The notes under the pieces: generated by a model | The model's database searches: none | What the model was told of the DNA's origin: nothing | Seen by the model: only the letters and a program-made list of their open reading frames with translations | Assembly: GCF_010975035.1 (NCBI RefSeq) | Contig: NZ_JAAIUV010000006.1 | Coordinates: forward strand, 62,001 to 126,000 | Origin: Neobacillus thermocopriae | GTDB lineage: Bacteria > Bacillota > Bacilli > Bacillales > Cytobacillaceae | Length of the DNA stretch: 64,000 nucleotides | Direction: 5' to 3' | In this document: piece by piece, positions 39,127-47,436 of the stretch | Position numbering within the stretch: position 1 is the first letter of the stretch | Layout: the number at the start of each line of letters is the position of its first letter | Translations under genes and position numbers: made by a program

Positions 39127-39385
39127 TAGCCACCTCCAAGGTTTTTTCAAAGAATACTTTTGTTCGGGTCAAGAATTTCTACAAAGCGTCCCCCTCAAGG
39201 CCTGATCTTAACAACTTACAGTCCGGGGCAAATAAAAAAGTGCGGATGAAAAACACCCACACTTTACGAACATAGTTATACAAAACAATAAGTTCACAAA
39301 AAACCTGCCAACTGCATACTGCGTCAAATCAGGTGAGAAGCGGGTGCTTCTTCTTTTCCCAAAAACTTGTATTCAATTATATACC
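39127..39385 (-). ncRNA. L20-type autoregulatory leader of infC-rpmI-rplT
   Basis: A leader of about 260 nt with the blocks CACCCGCTTCTCACCTG, TTGACGCAGTATGCAGTTGGCAGG and an internal terminator. It matches by position and by these blocks the B. subtilis leader in which L20 binding causes premature termination. Confidence 0.8.
39232..39264 (-). terminator. Leader terminator of the infC operon
   Basis: Minus-strand stem AAGTGTGGGTG / CATCCGCACTT with a T5 loop, followed by TTTTTTATTT, within the leader. This is the attenuation point controlled by L20. Confidence 0.85.
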
Positions 39386-39391
39386 TTAGTA

Positions 39392-39421
39392 ACTATATCA
39401 TAAGCAAAGATACATTGTCAA
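39392..39421 (-). promoter_or_regulatory. Promoter of infC-rpmI-rplT
   Basis: TTGACA and TATAGT separated by 18 bases, at the upstream end of the leader. Confidence 0.6.
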
Positions 39422-39494
39422 ATGAACCTTTTTTGACAACAACGAAATTTATTTTAACAGGAAACGAGAAATTATTCAACATTTTTTTCAAAAC

Positions 39495-39519
39495 AAAAAG
39501 GGAGAACGCTCTCCCTTAT
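39495..39519 (-). terminator. Terminator of thrS
   Basis: AAGGGAGAgcgTTCTCCCTT hairpin with TTTTTG; the 5' arm overlaps the thrS stop codon (39516-39518). Confidence 0.8.
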
Positions 39520-41447
39520 TTTTGAACTTCTGCTTTAAGTGATTGTAAAAACTCGCTAAAGGCTTGTGTTTCAGATTTCTGTTCCCCGTATTTACGGACA
39601 TTTACAGCGTTTTCGGCTACTTCTTTATCACCGACAACGAGCATATACGGAATTTTTTGCATTTGGGCTTCACGAATTTTATATCCGATTTTTTCGTCTC
39701 GGCCATCTAATTCCACCCGGAATCCAGCCGCTTTAAGCTGTTCTTGAACACTTCTTGCATAATCATAATGCACTTCCGGTGATACAGGGATGACTTGAAC
39801 CTGTACCGGAGCCAACCAAGTAGGGAATGCTCCTTTATATTCTTCAATTAAGTAAGCGACAAAGCGTTCCATTGTGGACACAACGCCACGGTGGATAACA
39901 ACCGGTCGATGCGGTTTGCCGTCTTCACCAACATAAGTTAAATCGAAGCGTTCAGGAAGCAAGAAATCCAATTGGACAGTTGAAAGTGTCTCGTCTTTTC
40001 CTAAAGCAGTTTTCACTTGAACGTCTAGCTTTGGACCATAGAACGCTGCTTCCCCTTCTGCTTCATAATAGTCAAGTCCTAGCTCATCCATCGCTTGCTT
40101 CAACATGCCCTGTGCTTTTTCCCACATAGCATCATCATCATAGTATTTTTCCTTATCCTGTGGATCTCTGTAGGACAGACGGAACGAATAATCTGTAATG
40201 TTAAAGTCTTTATATACTTCGAGAATTAATGAAACGACACGCTGGAATTCTTCTTTAATTTGATCCGGACGAACGAAAATATGCGCATCATTTAATGTCA
40301 TACCCCGTACACGCTGAAGACCAGATAACGCGCCAGACATTTCATATCGGTGCATCGTGCCAAGCTCCGCAATACGAATAGGTAGCTCACGATAGCTGTG
40401 CATAGAATTCTTGTAGACCATCATATGATGTGGACAGTTCATTGGACGAAGAACAAGCTGTTCATTATCCATTTCCATTACCGGGAACATATCTTCATGG
40501 TAATGATCCCAGTGACCGGAAGTTTTATAAAGTTCCACATTTGCCATGATTGGTGTATATACATGGTCATAGCCCAAGCTGACCTCTTTATCTACGATAT
40601 AGCGTTCTATGATGCGACGAATAGTAGCCCCTTTTGGCAGCCAAAGCGGCAAACCTTGTCCGACTTTTTGAGACGTAGTAAACAGGCTCAGTTCTTTCCC
40701 AAGCTTGCGATGATCACGTTCTTTCGCTTCTTCCAATAAACGGAGATGCTCTTTTAGATCTTCTTTTTTAAAGAATGCAGTACCGTAAATACGTTGAAGC
40801 ATTTTGTTATTGCTATCTCCTCGCCAGTAAGCACCAGCAATACTTAATAATTTAAATTCTTTAATTTTTCCAGTGGAAGGTACGTGTATGCCACGGCAAA
40901 GGTCAAAAAACTCTCCTTGCTCGTAAATCGTTACTGTTTCCTCATCCGGAATCGCTTCAATTAGCTCTAACTTATACTCATCGCCAATTTCTTTATAAAG
41001 TTGTACCGCTTCAGCACGGCTAACTTCTTTACGTACAATCTCTAGATTTTCATTTACAATTTTCGCCATTTCTTTTTCGATTTTTGGTAAATCATCCGGT
41101 GTTAAAGACACTTCAAGATCCATATCATAATAGAATCCACCTTCAATCACCGGCCCGACGCCAAGCTTTACACCTGGATATAAGCGCTTTACCGCTTGTG
41201 CCATTAAGTGAGCTGTACTATGACGAAGCACCTCTAAAGCCTCAGGTGAATCTTGAGTGACAATTTCGATAGAACCGTCTTCATGGATTGGACGACGAAG
41301 GTCAATTAATTGACCGTTAAGCTTTCCGGCAATGGCCTTTTTCTTAAGGCCTGGGCTAATCGATGCCGCGATATCCTCGGAAGTCGTTCCTTGTGGAAAC
41401 TCCTTTACAGCTCCATCAGGAAATGTAATTTTTACCACCTCTGACAT
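39516..41447 (-). CDS. thrS: Threonine--tRNA ligase
   Basis: Charges tRNA-Thr; the N-terminal region hydrolyses mis-charged Ser-tRNA-Thr. Domains: TGS (1-62), second additional domain/editing (about 65-225, with [17 protein letters not shown]), class II core with the zinc site MNCPHHM and HRD motifs, and anticodon-binding C-terminus (about 540-643). The start is the ATG at 41447 after AAAGGAGGAG, giving 643 residues; a longer frame from 41507 adds 20 unlikely residues. Controlled by a T-box. Confidence 0.97.
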   Translation of the reverse strand: MSEVVKITFPDGAVKEFPQGTTSEDIAASISPGLKKKAIAGKLNGQLIDLRRPIHEDGSIEIVTQDSPEALEVLRHSTAHLMAQAVKRLYPGVKLGVGPVIEGGFYYDMDLEVSLTPDDLPKIEKEMAKIVNENLEIVRKEVSRAEAVQLYKEIGDEYKLELIEAIPDEETVTIYEQGEFFDLCRGIHVPSTGKIKEFKLLSIAGAYWRGDSNNKMLQRIYGTAFFKKEDLKEHLRLLEEAKERDHRKLGKELSLFTTSQKVGQGLPLWLPKGATIRRIIERYIVDKEVSLGYDHVYTPIMANVELYKTSGHWDHYHEDMFPVMEMDNEQLVLRPMNCPHHMMVYKNSMHSYRELPIRIAELGTMHRYEMSGALSGLQRVRGMTLNDAHIFVRPDQIKEEFQRVVSLILEVYKDFNITDYSFRLSYRDPQDKEKYYDDDAMWEKAQGMLKQAMDELGLDYYEAEGEAAFYGPKLDVQVKTALGKDETLSTVQLDFLLPERFDLTYVGEDGKPHRPVVIHRGVVSTMERFVAYLIEEYKGAFPTWLAPVQVQVIPVSPEVHYDYARSVQEQLKAAGFRVELDGRDEKIGYKIREAQMQKIPYMLVVGDKEVAENAVNVRKYGEQKSETQAFSEFLQSLKAEVQK

Positions 41448-41590
41448 ATTTAACTCCTCCTTTGAAAAATAGTCTGTGTTTAAAATTAGGGCAAAGCAAT
41501 AGCGCATTTGGAGCTTTAGTCCTCACTGTCATAAGAGCATGGACTCTTACTCCTATCAACTTATGCACTATTCATAGACAGCTAATCAAT

Positions 41591-41623
41591 AAAAAAACCC
41601 GTCCCTCCAATAAAGGGACGAGT
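41591..41623 (-). terminator. T-box terminator of thrS
   Basis: Minus-strand stem CTCGTCCCT / AGGGACGGG with TTTTTTT. It is the OFF structure of the thrS T-box. Confidence 0.9.
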
Positions 41624-41875
41624 TATAATTAACACGTGGTTCCACCCAATTTTTCATTTTTGAAATCCTAATGCTTCAAAAATGACTCTAGTTCAGGTAA
41701 CGGCTGCATCCGTCAACAATTACAGGCTTCTCAATGAAGCGTTCACTGTTGAAGTTTAAAGGTGGTAAGTATTTTTTTCGTGTTAGGAGGCTTCCAGCCA
41801 TGACCTCCCTCTCTATAAACCGTAAAAAAATACTCTTGTCCTTATCATTACTTTTACTATGAAATTCAACTATGT
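41624..41875 (-). ncRNA. T-box leader of thrS (tRNA-Thr responsive)
   Basis: Carries GGGTGGAACCACG (41633-41648), a T-box core with the central GTACC changed to GAACC and a compensating CACG end. Upstream is a long stem I with an AGAGGGAGGTCATGG region. The specifier codon could not be fixed by eye; Thr is inferred from the gene. Confidence 0.88.
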
Positions 41876-41880
41876 ACGTT

Positions 41881-41909
41881 ATTATAATCAGTTATTTTTG
41901 AATTTGCAA
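41881..41909 (-). promoter_or_regulatory. Promoter of thrS
   Basis: TTGCAA and a perfect TATAAT with a 17-bp spacer, just upstream of the T-box leader. Confidence 0.65.
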
Positions 41910-41945
41910 CCTCATAATACTAATTATTTCAACAATTTTTTGTTT

Positions 41946-42809
41946 TTATGCGTGGTTTTCGGAAGAATAAGCTGATTTTTCCCAAAATAATTCGTAAGGC
42001 TTAATAATGACTCTTTCTTCAAAAATATTGTTAATCGTTCGAATGAGTGGAGCTTCTGTATCCTTTGTATAGAGAAAAATTGTCGTTGGTGCAATGGACA
42101 AAAGCGGAGCAATTGTGACGGAGTCGACATAAACAGGATGATTGACAAGTAATTTTCGGTCAATCAATTTTGTTAATTCACTTCTTTTGATTTCTTCTAA
42201 CTGGCCATTATAGAACGTAATCTCCTCATCAAATAACAGATGAATGACTTGAAATTTCGGATCACGCCCCACTAAGAAGTCCCTAAGCATCTGGACAAAC
42301 ATTTGATATTCTTGTTCCATTTTATATTCATCAATGGAGATTTCTACATAGTTTGTAAGATGCTTCAAATAGGAACGAAGCCGGAACTTAACGAAGGAAT
42401 CAAATGAAAAAGAAACATTTTCCTGAAATACATGGTCAATTGCTGCACGGATATTCAGTCCTTCTTTTGGGTGTTTTAAAAAAACAGAAAGATCTTCTCT
42501 TTGACCTTCTTGAATGGAGTAGATAATCTCAATAATTTGCTGTTGTTCTTCAGGATCCTCATAATAAAATTGATTCATTAAAATGTCACGAAACCAATCA
42601 TCTTGTTTAATTTTTGTAATAAATTCATAGAAGGCATTTTTTACATTAGTAAAAAATTGTTCTGATGCTACACCTTCCATTATTTTAACTATATGGCGAT
42701 CTTCAATAAGAAGAATATTTTCATTATCAAAATGATCATTTAAAGACTTGAGCAAGTGGTTATAAAACTTTATTGCATCCATCTTAGTTTGGAAGATGAT
42801 TTCTGCCAA
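41946..42809 (-). CDS. ytxC: Sporulation protein YtxC
   Basis: 287-residue YtxC-family protein, conserved in spore formers; its role is not known in detail. Recognised by DHVFQENVSFSFDSFVKFRLRSYL-type central region and by its place between thrS and dnaI, as in B. subtilis. The start is a TTG at 42809 after AGGGGGGA; an ATG at 42866 adds 19 residues but has no Shine-Dalgarno. A terminator of the dnaB-dnaI unit lies upstream. Confidence 0.82.
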   Translation of the reverse strand: MAEIIFQTKMDAIKFYNHLLKSLNDHFDNENILLIEDRHIVKIMEGVASEQFFTNVKNAFYEFITKIKQDDWFRDILMNQFYYEDPEEQQQIIEIIYSIQEGQREDLSVFLKHPKEGLNIRAAIDHVFQENVSFSFDSFVKFRLRSYLKHLTNYVEISIDEYKMEQEYQMFVQMLRDFLVGRDPKFQVIHLLFDEEITFYNGQLEEIKRSELTKLIDRKLLVNHPVYVDSVTIAPLLSIAPTTIFLYTKDTEAPLIRTINNIFEERVIIKPYELFWEKSAYSSENHA

Positions 42810-42893
42810 CCAAATCCCCCCTAAAAACCAACTCTCTGTTTTCATGTATATGGGGGACTTGGCCAAAATAGAAGTTTGCGGATAGAAAGCGAT

Positions 42894-42925
42894 AAAAAAA
42901 GACTGCCGGTTTTCCCCTGACAGTC
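42894..42925 (-). terminator. Terminator of dnaB-dnaI
   Basis: GACTG...CAGTC hairpin with further inner pairs (GG/CC) and TTTTTTT on the minus strand, 22 bases after dnaI. Confidence 0.75.
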
Positions 42926-42946
42926 CTCACAAAAAAGTATTCTCAT

Positions 42947-43876
42947 TTAATATCGACGATTTGGTCCACCGACCATAACAGGTTCGCTCAATGCCTTGAT
43001 TCGCTCCATAATCCTACGGGCTTTCATTTTTTCTTCTTCACCACGCTGGCTATAGGTTAAATGGTGTTCAAGCCCTTGATAGTCAAAATTAGAGGTGAAG
43101 AAAGTTGGAAGGTTTTCAAGCATACGGAATTGTAAAATCGGACCAAGAATTTCATCTCTTGTCCAACTGGAAACAGCTTCTGCACCAATATCATCGAGCA
43201 TTAAGATTGGCTCTTTTTTCAGTGCATCAATCTTTTCGTTCAAAGTTGCATCAGCAATCGCGCTTTTCATTTCCCTAAACAACTCAGGAACATACACAAT
43301 CATAGAAGAAATTTGCTTTTTAGCCAATTTATTAGCTATCGCACCTAACAGATAAGATTTACCCACTCCAAATTTTCCGTAAAAATAAAGACCCTTTACC
43401 GGTTTCCCCTGCTCATAATTTAATAAAAAGGAAGCAGCCTTTTTTACCGCATCTATTCGATCCTCATCATGTTCAAATTCCTCAAAACTTGCTGTTAAAA
43501 TATCCTTTGGCACATAAAGACTTTTAATTAATTTTTCATTTTTCCGTTTTTCATCCTCCATCACTTTTCTTGGACAGCGATCATAGCGAACATCAATGGA
43601 ATTTCTAGTCAAAATTAATTCCGGATGATAGCCCTTCATAATGTTTGTACAGGCATCAAGACTTTCGCACTTATGACAGTACTTACTCTGATGCGTATAC
43701 TCATAAAGCTTACCTAAGCTTTTTTCAATCATTTCTTCTGTTATAGCCTGTTGATTTTCCCTAATAAATGCTTTGATGTCAGGATGCTCTAATGTTTCCT
43801 TACGCATTTTTACAAATCGTTTTTGAAAATTTTCACTTGAGGCTAATCGTTTTAGTGTTTGGTTGATCTTTTCCAT
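42947..43876 (-). CDS. dnaI: Primosomal protein DnaI (helicase loader)
   Basis: AAA+ ATPase that loads the replicative helicase DnaC at oriC and restart sites. N-terminal helicase-binding domain with a zinc site (Cys67, Cys70, Cys76 and Cys101), then the AAA+ core with Walker A YGKFGVGKSYLL (residues 166-177), Walker B ILMLDDIGAE and the sensor region. 309 residues, full length. AAGGTG before the ATG; 10 bases after dnaB, so they are cotranscribed. Confidence 0.95.
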   Translation of the reverse strand: MEKINQTLKRLASSENFQKRFVKMRKETLEHPDIKAFIRENQQAITEEMIEKSLGKLYEYTHQSKYCHKCESLDACTNIMKGYHPELILTRNSIDVRYDRCPRKVMEDEKRKNEKLIKSLYVPKDILTASFEEFEHDEDRIDAVKKAASFLLNYEQGKPVKGLYFYGKFGVGKSYLLGAIANKLAKKQISSMIVYVPELFREMKSAIADATLNEKIDALKKEPILMLDDIGAEAVSSWTRDEILGPILQFRMLENLPTFFTSNFDYQGLEHHLTYSQRGEEEKMKARRIMERIKALSEPVMVGGPNRRY

Positions 43877-43886
43877 AAGTCACCTT

Positions 43887-45278
43887 CTAATCATCGAATG
43901 CTTTAAGCATTTCTTCAATTTCACGTTTTTTGGCCTCTAAATCTTCATTTTTGCTGTGTGATAGAGGATCAGATTTCTTGGGCTGGTCTTCATCAAACCA
44001 ATCAGGTATAAGCTCTGTACGGGTAGCTTTTTGTCTTACTGTTTTTCCCGATTGCTTTTTCCCTTTTTCCCAATCTTTATATTCCTTCTTCGCGACTTCC
44101 ATTGCCTCTTTGACTGTTTTAATTTGCAATCGTGCCCAAGTGCTGGCAATTGAACCTGCATAAGCTTTCGTCAACTTTCTATTCGTTTTTTCCATAACAT
44201 AATGAATGAGAACATTGATCACACCTGGAAGCAGCTTTTGTTTAAACATCATTTCTTCAATCGTTTGAATCTCTGACTGAGATGGTTCGGCTCCGCCGGC
44301 TAGGTATTTTAAAAATTCTAAAGGCGAGGTCGTTTCTAAATAATGAATGAGCTTTTCTTCCTTCGTCTTCGGTTCTTCAAGCTGTACTCTGTAAGCAATA
44401 GGCTGAGTTCTTTCAATCAGCATTGGTAGCTGGTCGTAATTAACAAATTGATACCAATCGCGAGCTGCTTTTCTTAACTCTTCAATGTCAATTTCATTAG
44501 ACTCATTCAAGGCGCTTAAAACAATATTTTTCATTTGAATAGCGTCGATATTATAAAGAAAAGCTAGATTACTAATAGCCTCTTTTACTTTTGGAGTCAA
44601 CGCTTTTTTCGGAACAAGTGATTCATTTAAACCAATCATCAAGAGATCAAAATCAAATGTATCTATTCCTATTTGAATTCCCTTTTGTTCATGGCGACCA
44701 ATAAATTGTTCATTTTCCTTTGCTTGGAGATCCTTTGAAGCTTCCTGTAAATATTGAAGACTTTCAGGTGTTGCGGATGAAAATACATCCTGAAAAGCTC
44801 TTGTAACCTCGGAATAATCGCCATTTTTTGGAATAGCTTGATCCGAGAAAAAACGTTTTAACCTAGCAAAGTGATTTTTCCCAATTTTTCGATATAAAAA
44901 GATGTTTAACATGCCATCTAGGAAAAATTTTTCCGGACTGAGCGGTGGCTGAAGCTCATAAATAAAAGAACGCTCGCTATCATCTGTTTTGACATATGTT
45001 TTTAACAGTCCTATACCCTCCAGCTTTAAGCGAGCTTCATAAATCTCTTTCAAATTCAATCCTAATAGATTCATCAATAAATGGTGAGTGGAGGATTCGG
45101 CCCACAATCGATTTTCCTCGACCTCTGACCATAATGTCATATATAAGCTGAAGCAAGTAGAGCCGATCAAAGGTTGATATAAGAACGTCAGCACTTTGCG
45201 GTCATAATCATGCAGCAGCCCGTTAGTAGTGACGATATAACGATCTATCGGAAGAATTTCTTGCCAATGCTGCGCCAT
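43887..45278 (-). CDS. dnaB: Replication initiation and membrane attachment protein DnaB
   Basis: Gram-positive DnaB (not the helicase) acting with DnaD and DnaI to load helicase. N-terminal winged-helix DDBH1 region (about 20-180) and C-terminal DDBH2 domain (about 310-400, with the YxxxIxxxW-like AGSIASTWARLQIKT). Start taken as ATG at 45278, 463 residues, with AGGAGAGG upstream; a TTG two codons earlier is possible. Confidence 0.93.
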   Translation of the reverse strand: MAQHWQEILPIDRYIVTTNGLLHDYDRKVLTFLYQPLIGSTCFSLYMTLWSEVEENRLWAESSTHHLLMNLLGLNLKEIYEARLKLEGIGLLKTYVKTDDSERSFIYELQPPLSPEKFFLDGMLNIFLYRKIGKNHFARLKRFFSDQAIPKNGDYSEVTRAFQDVFSSATPESLQYLQEASKDLQAKENEQFIGRHEQKGIQIGIDTFDFDLLMIGLNESLVPKKALTPKVKEAISNLAFLYNIDAIQMKNIVLSALNESNEIDIEELRKAARDWYQFVNYDQLPMLIERTQPIAYRVQLEEPKTKEEKLIHYLETTSPLEFLKYLAGGAEPSQSEIQTIEEMMFKQKLLPGVINVLIHYVMEKTNRKLTKAYAGSIASTWARLQIKTVKEAMEVAKKEYKDWEKGKKQSGKTVRQKATRTELIPDWFDEDQPKKSDPLSHSKNEDLEAKKREIEEMLKAFDD

Positions 45279-45377
45279 AATCAACCAACCTCTCCTAAAA
45301 ATGTTTCCCCCAAATCTAATTAGCGGGATTAAAATTTACTATTGATTTGCGAACCATCCACTTTCACTTATTAAGAA

Positions 45378-45453
45378 AATACGAAGAAACTACCTAAGTC
45401 CTTGGTTGTTTAACCTCATAAGTACAAATGAACATTCAAGTTGTCTTCGTATT
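45378..45453. repeat. Inverted repeat in the nrdR-dnaB gap
   Basis: AATACGAAGA (45378-45387) pairs perfectly with TCTTCGTATT (45444-45453) around 56 bases; a few more pairs (AAAC/GTTG) extend inwards. There is no T-run. Function unknown. Confidence 0.5.
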
Positions 45454-45508
45454 AGCTCCTCCAAGTAACATAGTGAAAATCAACCGTAAACTTTAATATA
45501 ACCTAAAT

Positions 45509-45539
45509 GAAAAAGAGCCAAAAAACTTTAGCTCTTTTA
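45509..45539 (-). terminator. Terminator of nrdR
   Basis: AAAAGAGC / GCTCTTTT stem around a 12-nt loop with TTTTTCATT on the minus strand; overlaps the nrdR stop codon. Confidence 0.7.
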
Positions 45540-45998
45540 AGATTTTTCCTTTTTAATCAATTCCTTTAATTCCTCAATAAAAACATTAATATCTTTAAAT
45601 TGACGATACACGGAGGCAAATCGGACATAGGCAACTTCATCCACCTTTGCTAGCCTGTCCATAACCATTTCGCCAATTGCTTCACTTTTTATCTCAGATA
45701 TTCCTTGATTGCGCAGTATTTTTTCCACTCCATGGGTAATATCTTCTAATTCCTTTAATGCGACTGGCCTCTTTTCGCAGGCTTTAATCAACCCACGGAG
45801 AATTTTATCACGGCTGAATTCTTCTCTTGTGCCTTCTTTTTTCACAACAATTAATGGAATTTCTTCGATTTTCTCAAAAGTCGTAAAACGGTAGCCACAT
45901 TCTTCGCATTCCCGTCTTCTTCGTGTTGCCCGGCCCTCATCAACTGGGCGAGAATCGAGAACACGTGTACCATAATTTTGACATGAAGGGCATTTCAT
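45537..45998 (-). CDS. nrdR: Transcriptional repressor NrdR
   Basis: Represses ribonucleotide reductase genes in response to ATP/dATP. Zinc ribbon at the N-terminus (Cys3, Cys6, Cys31, Cys34; [17 protein letters not shown]) and ATP-cone from about residue 46 ([14 protein letters not shown]). The ATG at 45998 gives 153 residues; the frame extends to 46040 but the family starts at MKCP. No NrdR box was identified in this window. Confidence 0.96.
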   Translation of the reverse strand: MKCPSCQNYGTRVLDSRPVDEGRATRRRRECEECGYRFTTFEKIEEIPLIVVKKEGTREEFSRDKILRGLIKACEKRPVALKELEDITHGVEKILRNQGISEIKSEAIGEMVMDRLAKVDEVAYVRFASVYRQFKDINVFIEELKELIKKEKS

Positions 45999-46109
45999 CG
46001 AATCAACTCCAACTCTATGGTAAATCCATATCCATTCCAAAGATTATCCTACTATTATCTTATAAAAAAGAGATTCATTGTACAAGTATTGTCTTTGTAT
46101 TATTGCTTA

Positions 46110-46478
46110 TTAGATTCTTGTATGCAATTGATTGATTCGTTCATAGTAGGATTGAATTCGTTTTTTTAATTCGGGATAAATCCCAAATAACGAAAATTTT
46201 TCTGAGGAGATTTTAAAATCAACCGCCGTTTCCATTGGTCTTACATTAACCACTGTAATAATTAGAAAACACGAGAATGGCTTACTGACCTCAACAGCAA
46301 TCTCCCCGCGATCTTTTGAAACAGTGACCACACGGCAATCGGCATCGTCTTTAAACATCCGTTCCACTGAATCAAAAATTTGATTATATGTTCCTTTATA
46401 ATAGTGCGTTTTCAGGACCTCATCTTTTTGCTGGTCAGAGGTTTCAATTTCCTTTTTATATCTAGTTAGTAAACCCAT
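46110..46478 (-). CDS. Conserved protein of unknown function
   Basis: 122 residues, mixed alpha/beta, no signal peptide or membrane segment (MGLLTRYKKEIETSDQQKDE at the start, a strand-rich centre with VVTVSKDRGEIAVEVS and PFSCFLIITVVNVRP). Start set to the ATG at 46478 with GGGGGAA upstream instead of 46493. I recall similar short proteins called cytosolic protein next to nrdR in other bacilli, but I do not know a function. Upstream of nrdR by 111 bases. Confidence 0.7.
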   Translation of the reverse strand: MGLLTRYKKEIETSDQQKDEVLKTHYYKGTYNQIFDSVERMFKDDADCRVVTVSKDRGEIAVEVSKPFSCFLIITVVNVRPMETAVDFKISSEKFSLFGIYPELKKRIQSYYERINQLHTRI

Positions 46479-46537
46479 TAATGATTCCCCCATACAATTT
46501 ATCTTTCTTTTATTTTATATCAAGATCCTAAAAATAT

Positions 46538-46566
46538 AAAAAGAGGTGTATAATACACCTCTTTGT
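46538..46566 (-). terminator. Terminator of speH
   Basis: AAAGAGGTGTAT / ATACACCTCTTT perfect 12-bp stem, 12 bases after the speH stop; a short T-run follows on the minus strand. Confidence 0.75.
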
Positions 46567-46577
46567 TCTCATATGGA

Positions 46578-46952
46578 TTATAGAGCTTTTGCTTGTTTTA
46601 CCTGTACTGGACCCATCCCGCGTGGAATTTCGATATTCTCACGAGTTTCAGCATTTAGAGCTTCTGCAATATAGTCAGCAGCAATATTTGGATCCATATC
46701 GCCGCAAGTATACACATCAATGCTAGCATATCCATGTTCAGGGAAGCTGTGAATTGTCAGGTGTGATTCAGAAATAATGACTACACCACTTACTCCTTGT
46801 GGAGCAAATTTATGAAAAGCTACCTCACGAATTTCTGCACCTGATTTTAATGCTGCTTCAACAAACGTTTTTTCAATAAAATCCATGTCATTCAATTTTT
46901 CAAAGTCACATCCCCACAATTCGGAGATCACGTGACGTCCCATCGTTTCCAT
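46578..46952 (-). CDS. speH: S-adenosylmethionine decarboxylase proenzyme
   Basis: Makes decarboxylated SAM, the aminopropyl donor for spermidine. Self-cleaving prokaryotic class 1B enzyme: cleavage expected between Glu62 and Ser63 in SESHLTIHS, which forms the pyruvoyl group; the catalytic Cys is in YTCGD (Cys83). 124 residues, full length. GGGGGAA before the ATG. In B. subtilis the orthologue is called speD or speH. The leader is long and structured (see 47011-47064). Confidence 0.95.
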   Translation of the reverse strand: METMGRHVISELWGCDFEKLNDMDFIEKTFVEAALKSGAEIREVAFHKFAPQGVSGVVIISESHLTIHSFPEHGYASIDVYTCGDMDPNIAADYIAEALNAETRENIEIPRGMGPVQVKQAKAL

Positions 46953-47010
46953 TTCAATTCCCCCTTACTCTTTTGGGTACTTCTTAAAATTTGATATTGA
47001 CGGCGGCTTG

Positions 47011-47064
47011 TAATTACCACGGGGGAAAGTTAGTCCAGAGAGGTCCTAACCCTTTAAGTAATTA
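47011..47064 (-). ncRNA. Nested stem-loop in the speH leader
   Basis: On the minus strand TAATTAC (47058-47064) pairs with GTAATTA (47011-47017), and inside it GGG, GTTAG and CC pair with GG, CTAAC and CCC around TCTCT. It sits about midway in the leader, between the promoter and the speH ribosome binding site, with no T-run, so it is not a terminator. I know no named RNA family that fits. Confidence 0.5.
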
Positions 47065-47098
47065 ATCGTCACCTAATTTCAAGAAGTTCACGATGACT

Positions 47099-47127
47099 AG
47101 TATACTTTGTTTATATTTTTTTTGCAA
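47099..47127 (-). promoter_or_regulatory. Promoter of speH
   Basis: TTGCAA and TATACT with a 17-bp spacer, about 147 bases upstream of the speH start, giving a leader of about 140 nt. Confidence 0.55.
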
Positions 47128-47162
47128 CATACTAAAATAAAAAAATCAAATAAATTAATTAG

Positions 47163-47367
47163 ATAAGCGAAAGCCCCCTGTTTAGCAGCGTATGACCTCC
47201 TCCCAAAAGCTATCGGTCGTGCGGTGTTGATGCTGTCGGACCCTTCCTTGTGGAGACTCTCCAACTAAGATATAGGAAACACGATGAGCGTAAGTGAACC
47301 GATGTTGACTTATCGTAGGGCGGAGACCGAAGGCGTCTCGCTGCTAGGGGCTGGATCTAGACAGTTT
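47163..47367 (+). repeat. Dispersed ~215-bp repeat, copy B
   Basis: The most diverged of the well-preserved copies. It keeps CCTCCTCCCAAAAGCTATCG, CTTCCTTGTGGAG, ATATAGGAAACACGA and GATGTTGACTTATCGTAGGG. Its ends differ from copy A but stay paired: AGCCCC with GGGGCT and AGCAGCG with CGCTGCT. It lies between the speH promoter and gapB. Confidence 0.85.
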
Positions 47368-47393
47368 ACAAAGACATAAATTTATTTTCCAGA

Positions 47394-47428
47394 ATAAAAA
47401 AAATGCTGCCTATTCGACAGCATTTTTA
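47394..47428 (-). terminator. Terminator of gapB
   Basis: AAATGCTGtCGAATAgGCAGCATTT hairpin with eight T on the minus strand, 9 bases after gapB. Confidence 0.85.
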
Positions 47429-47436
47429 CTTTGTTA

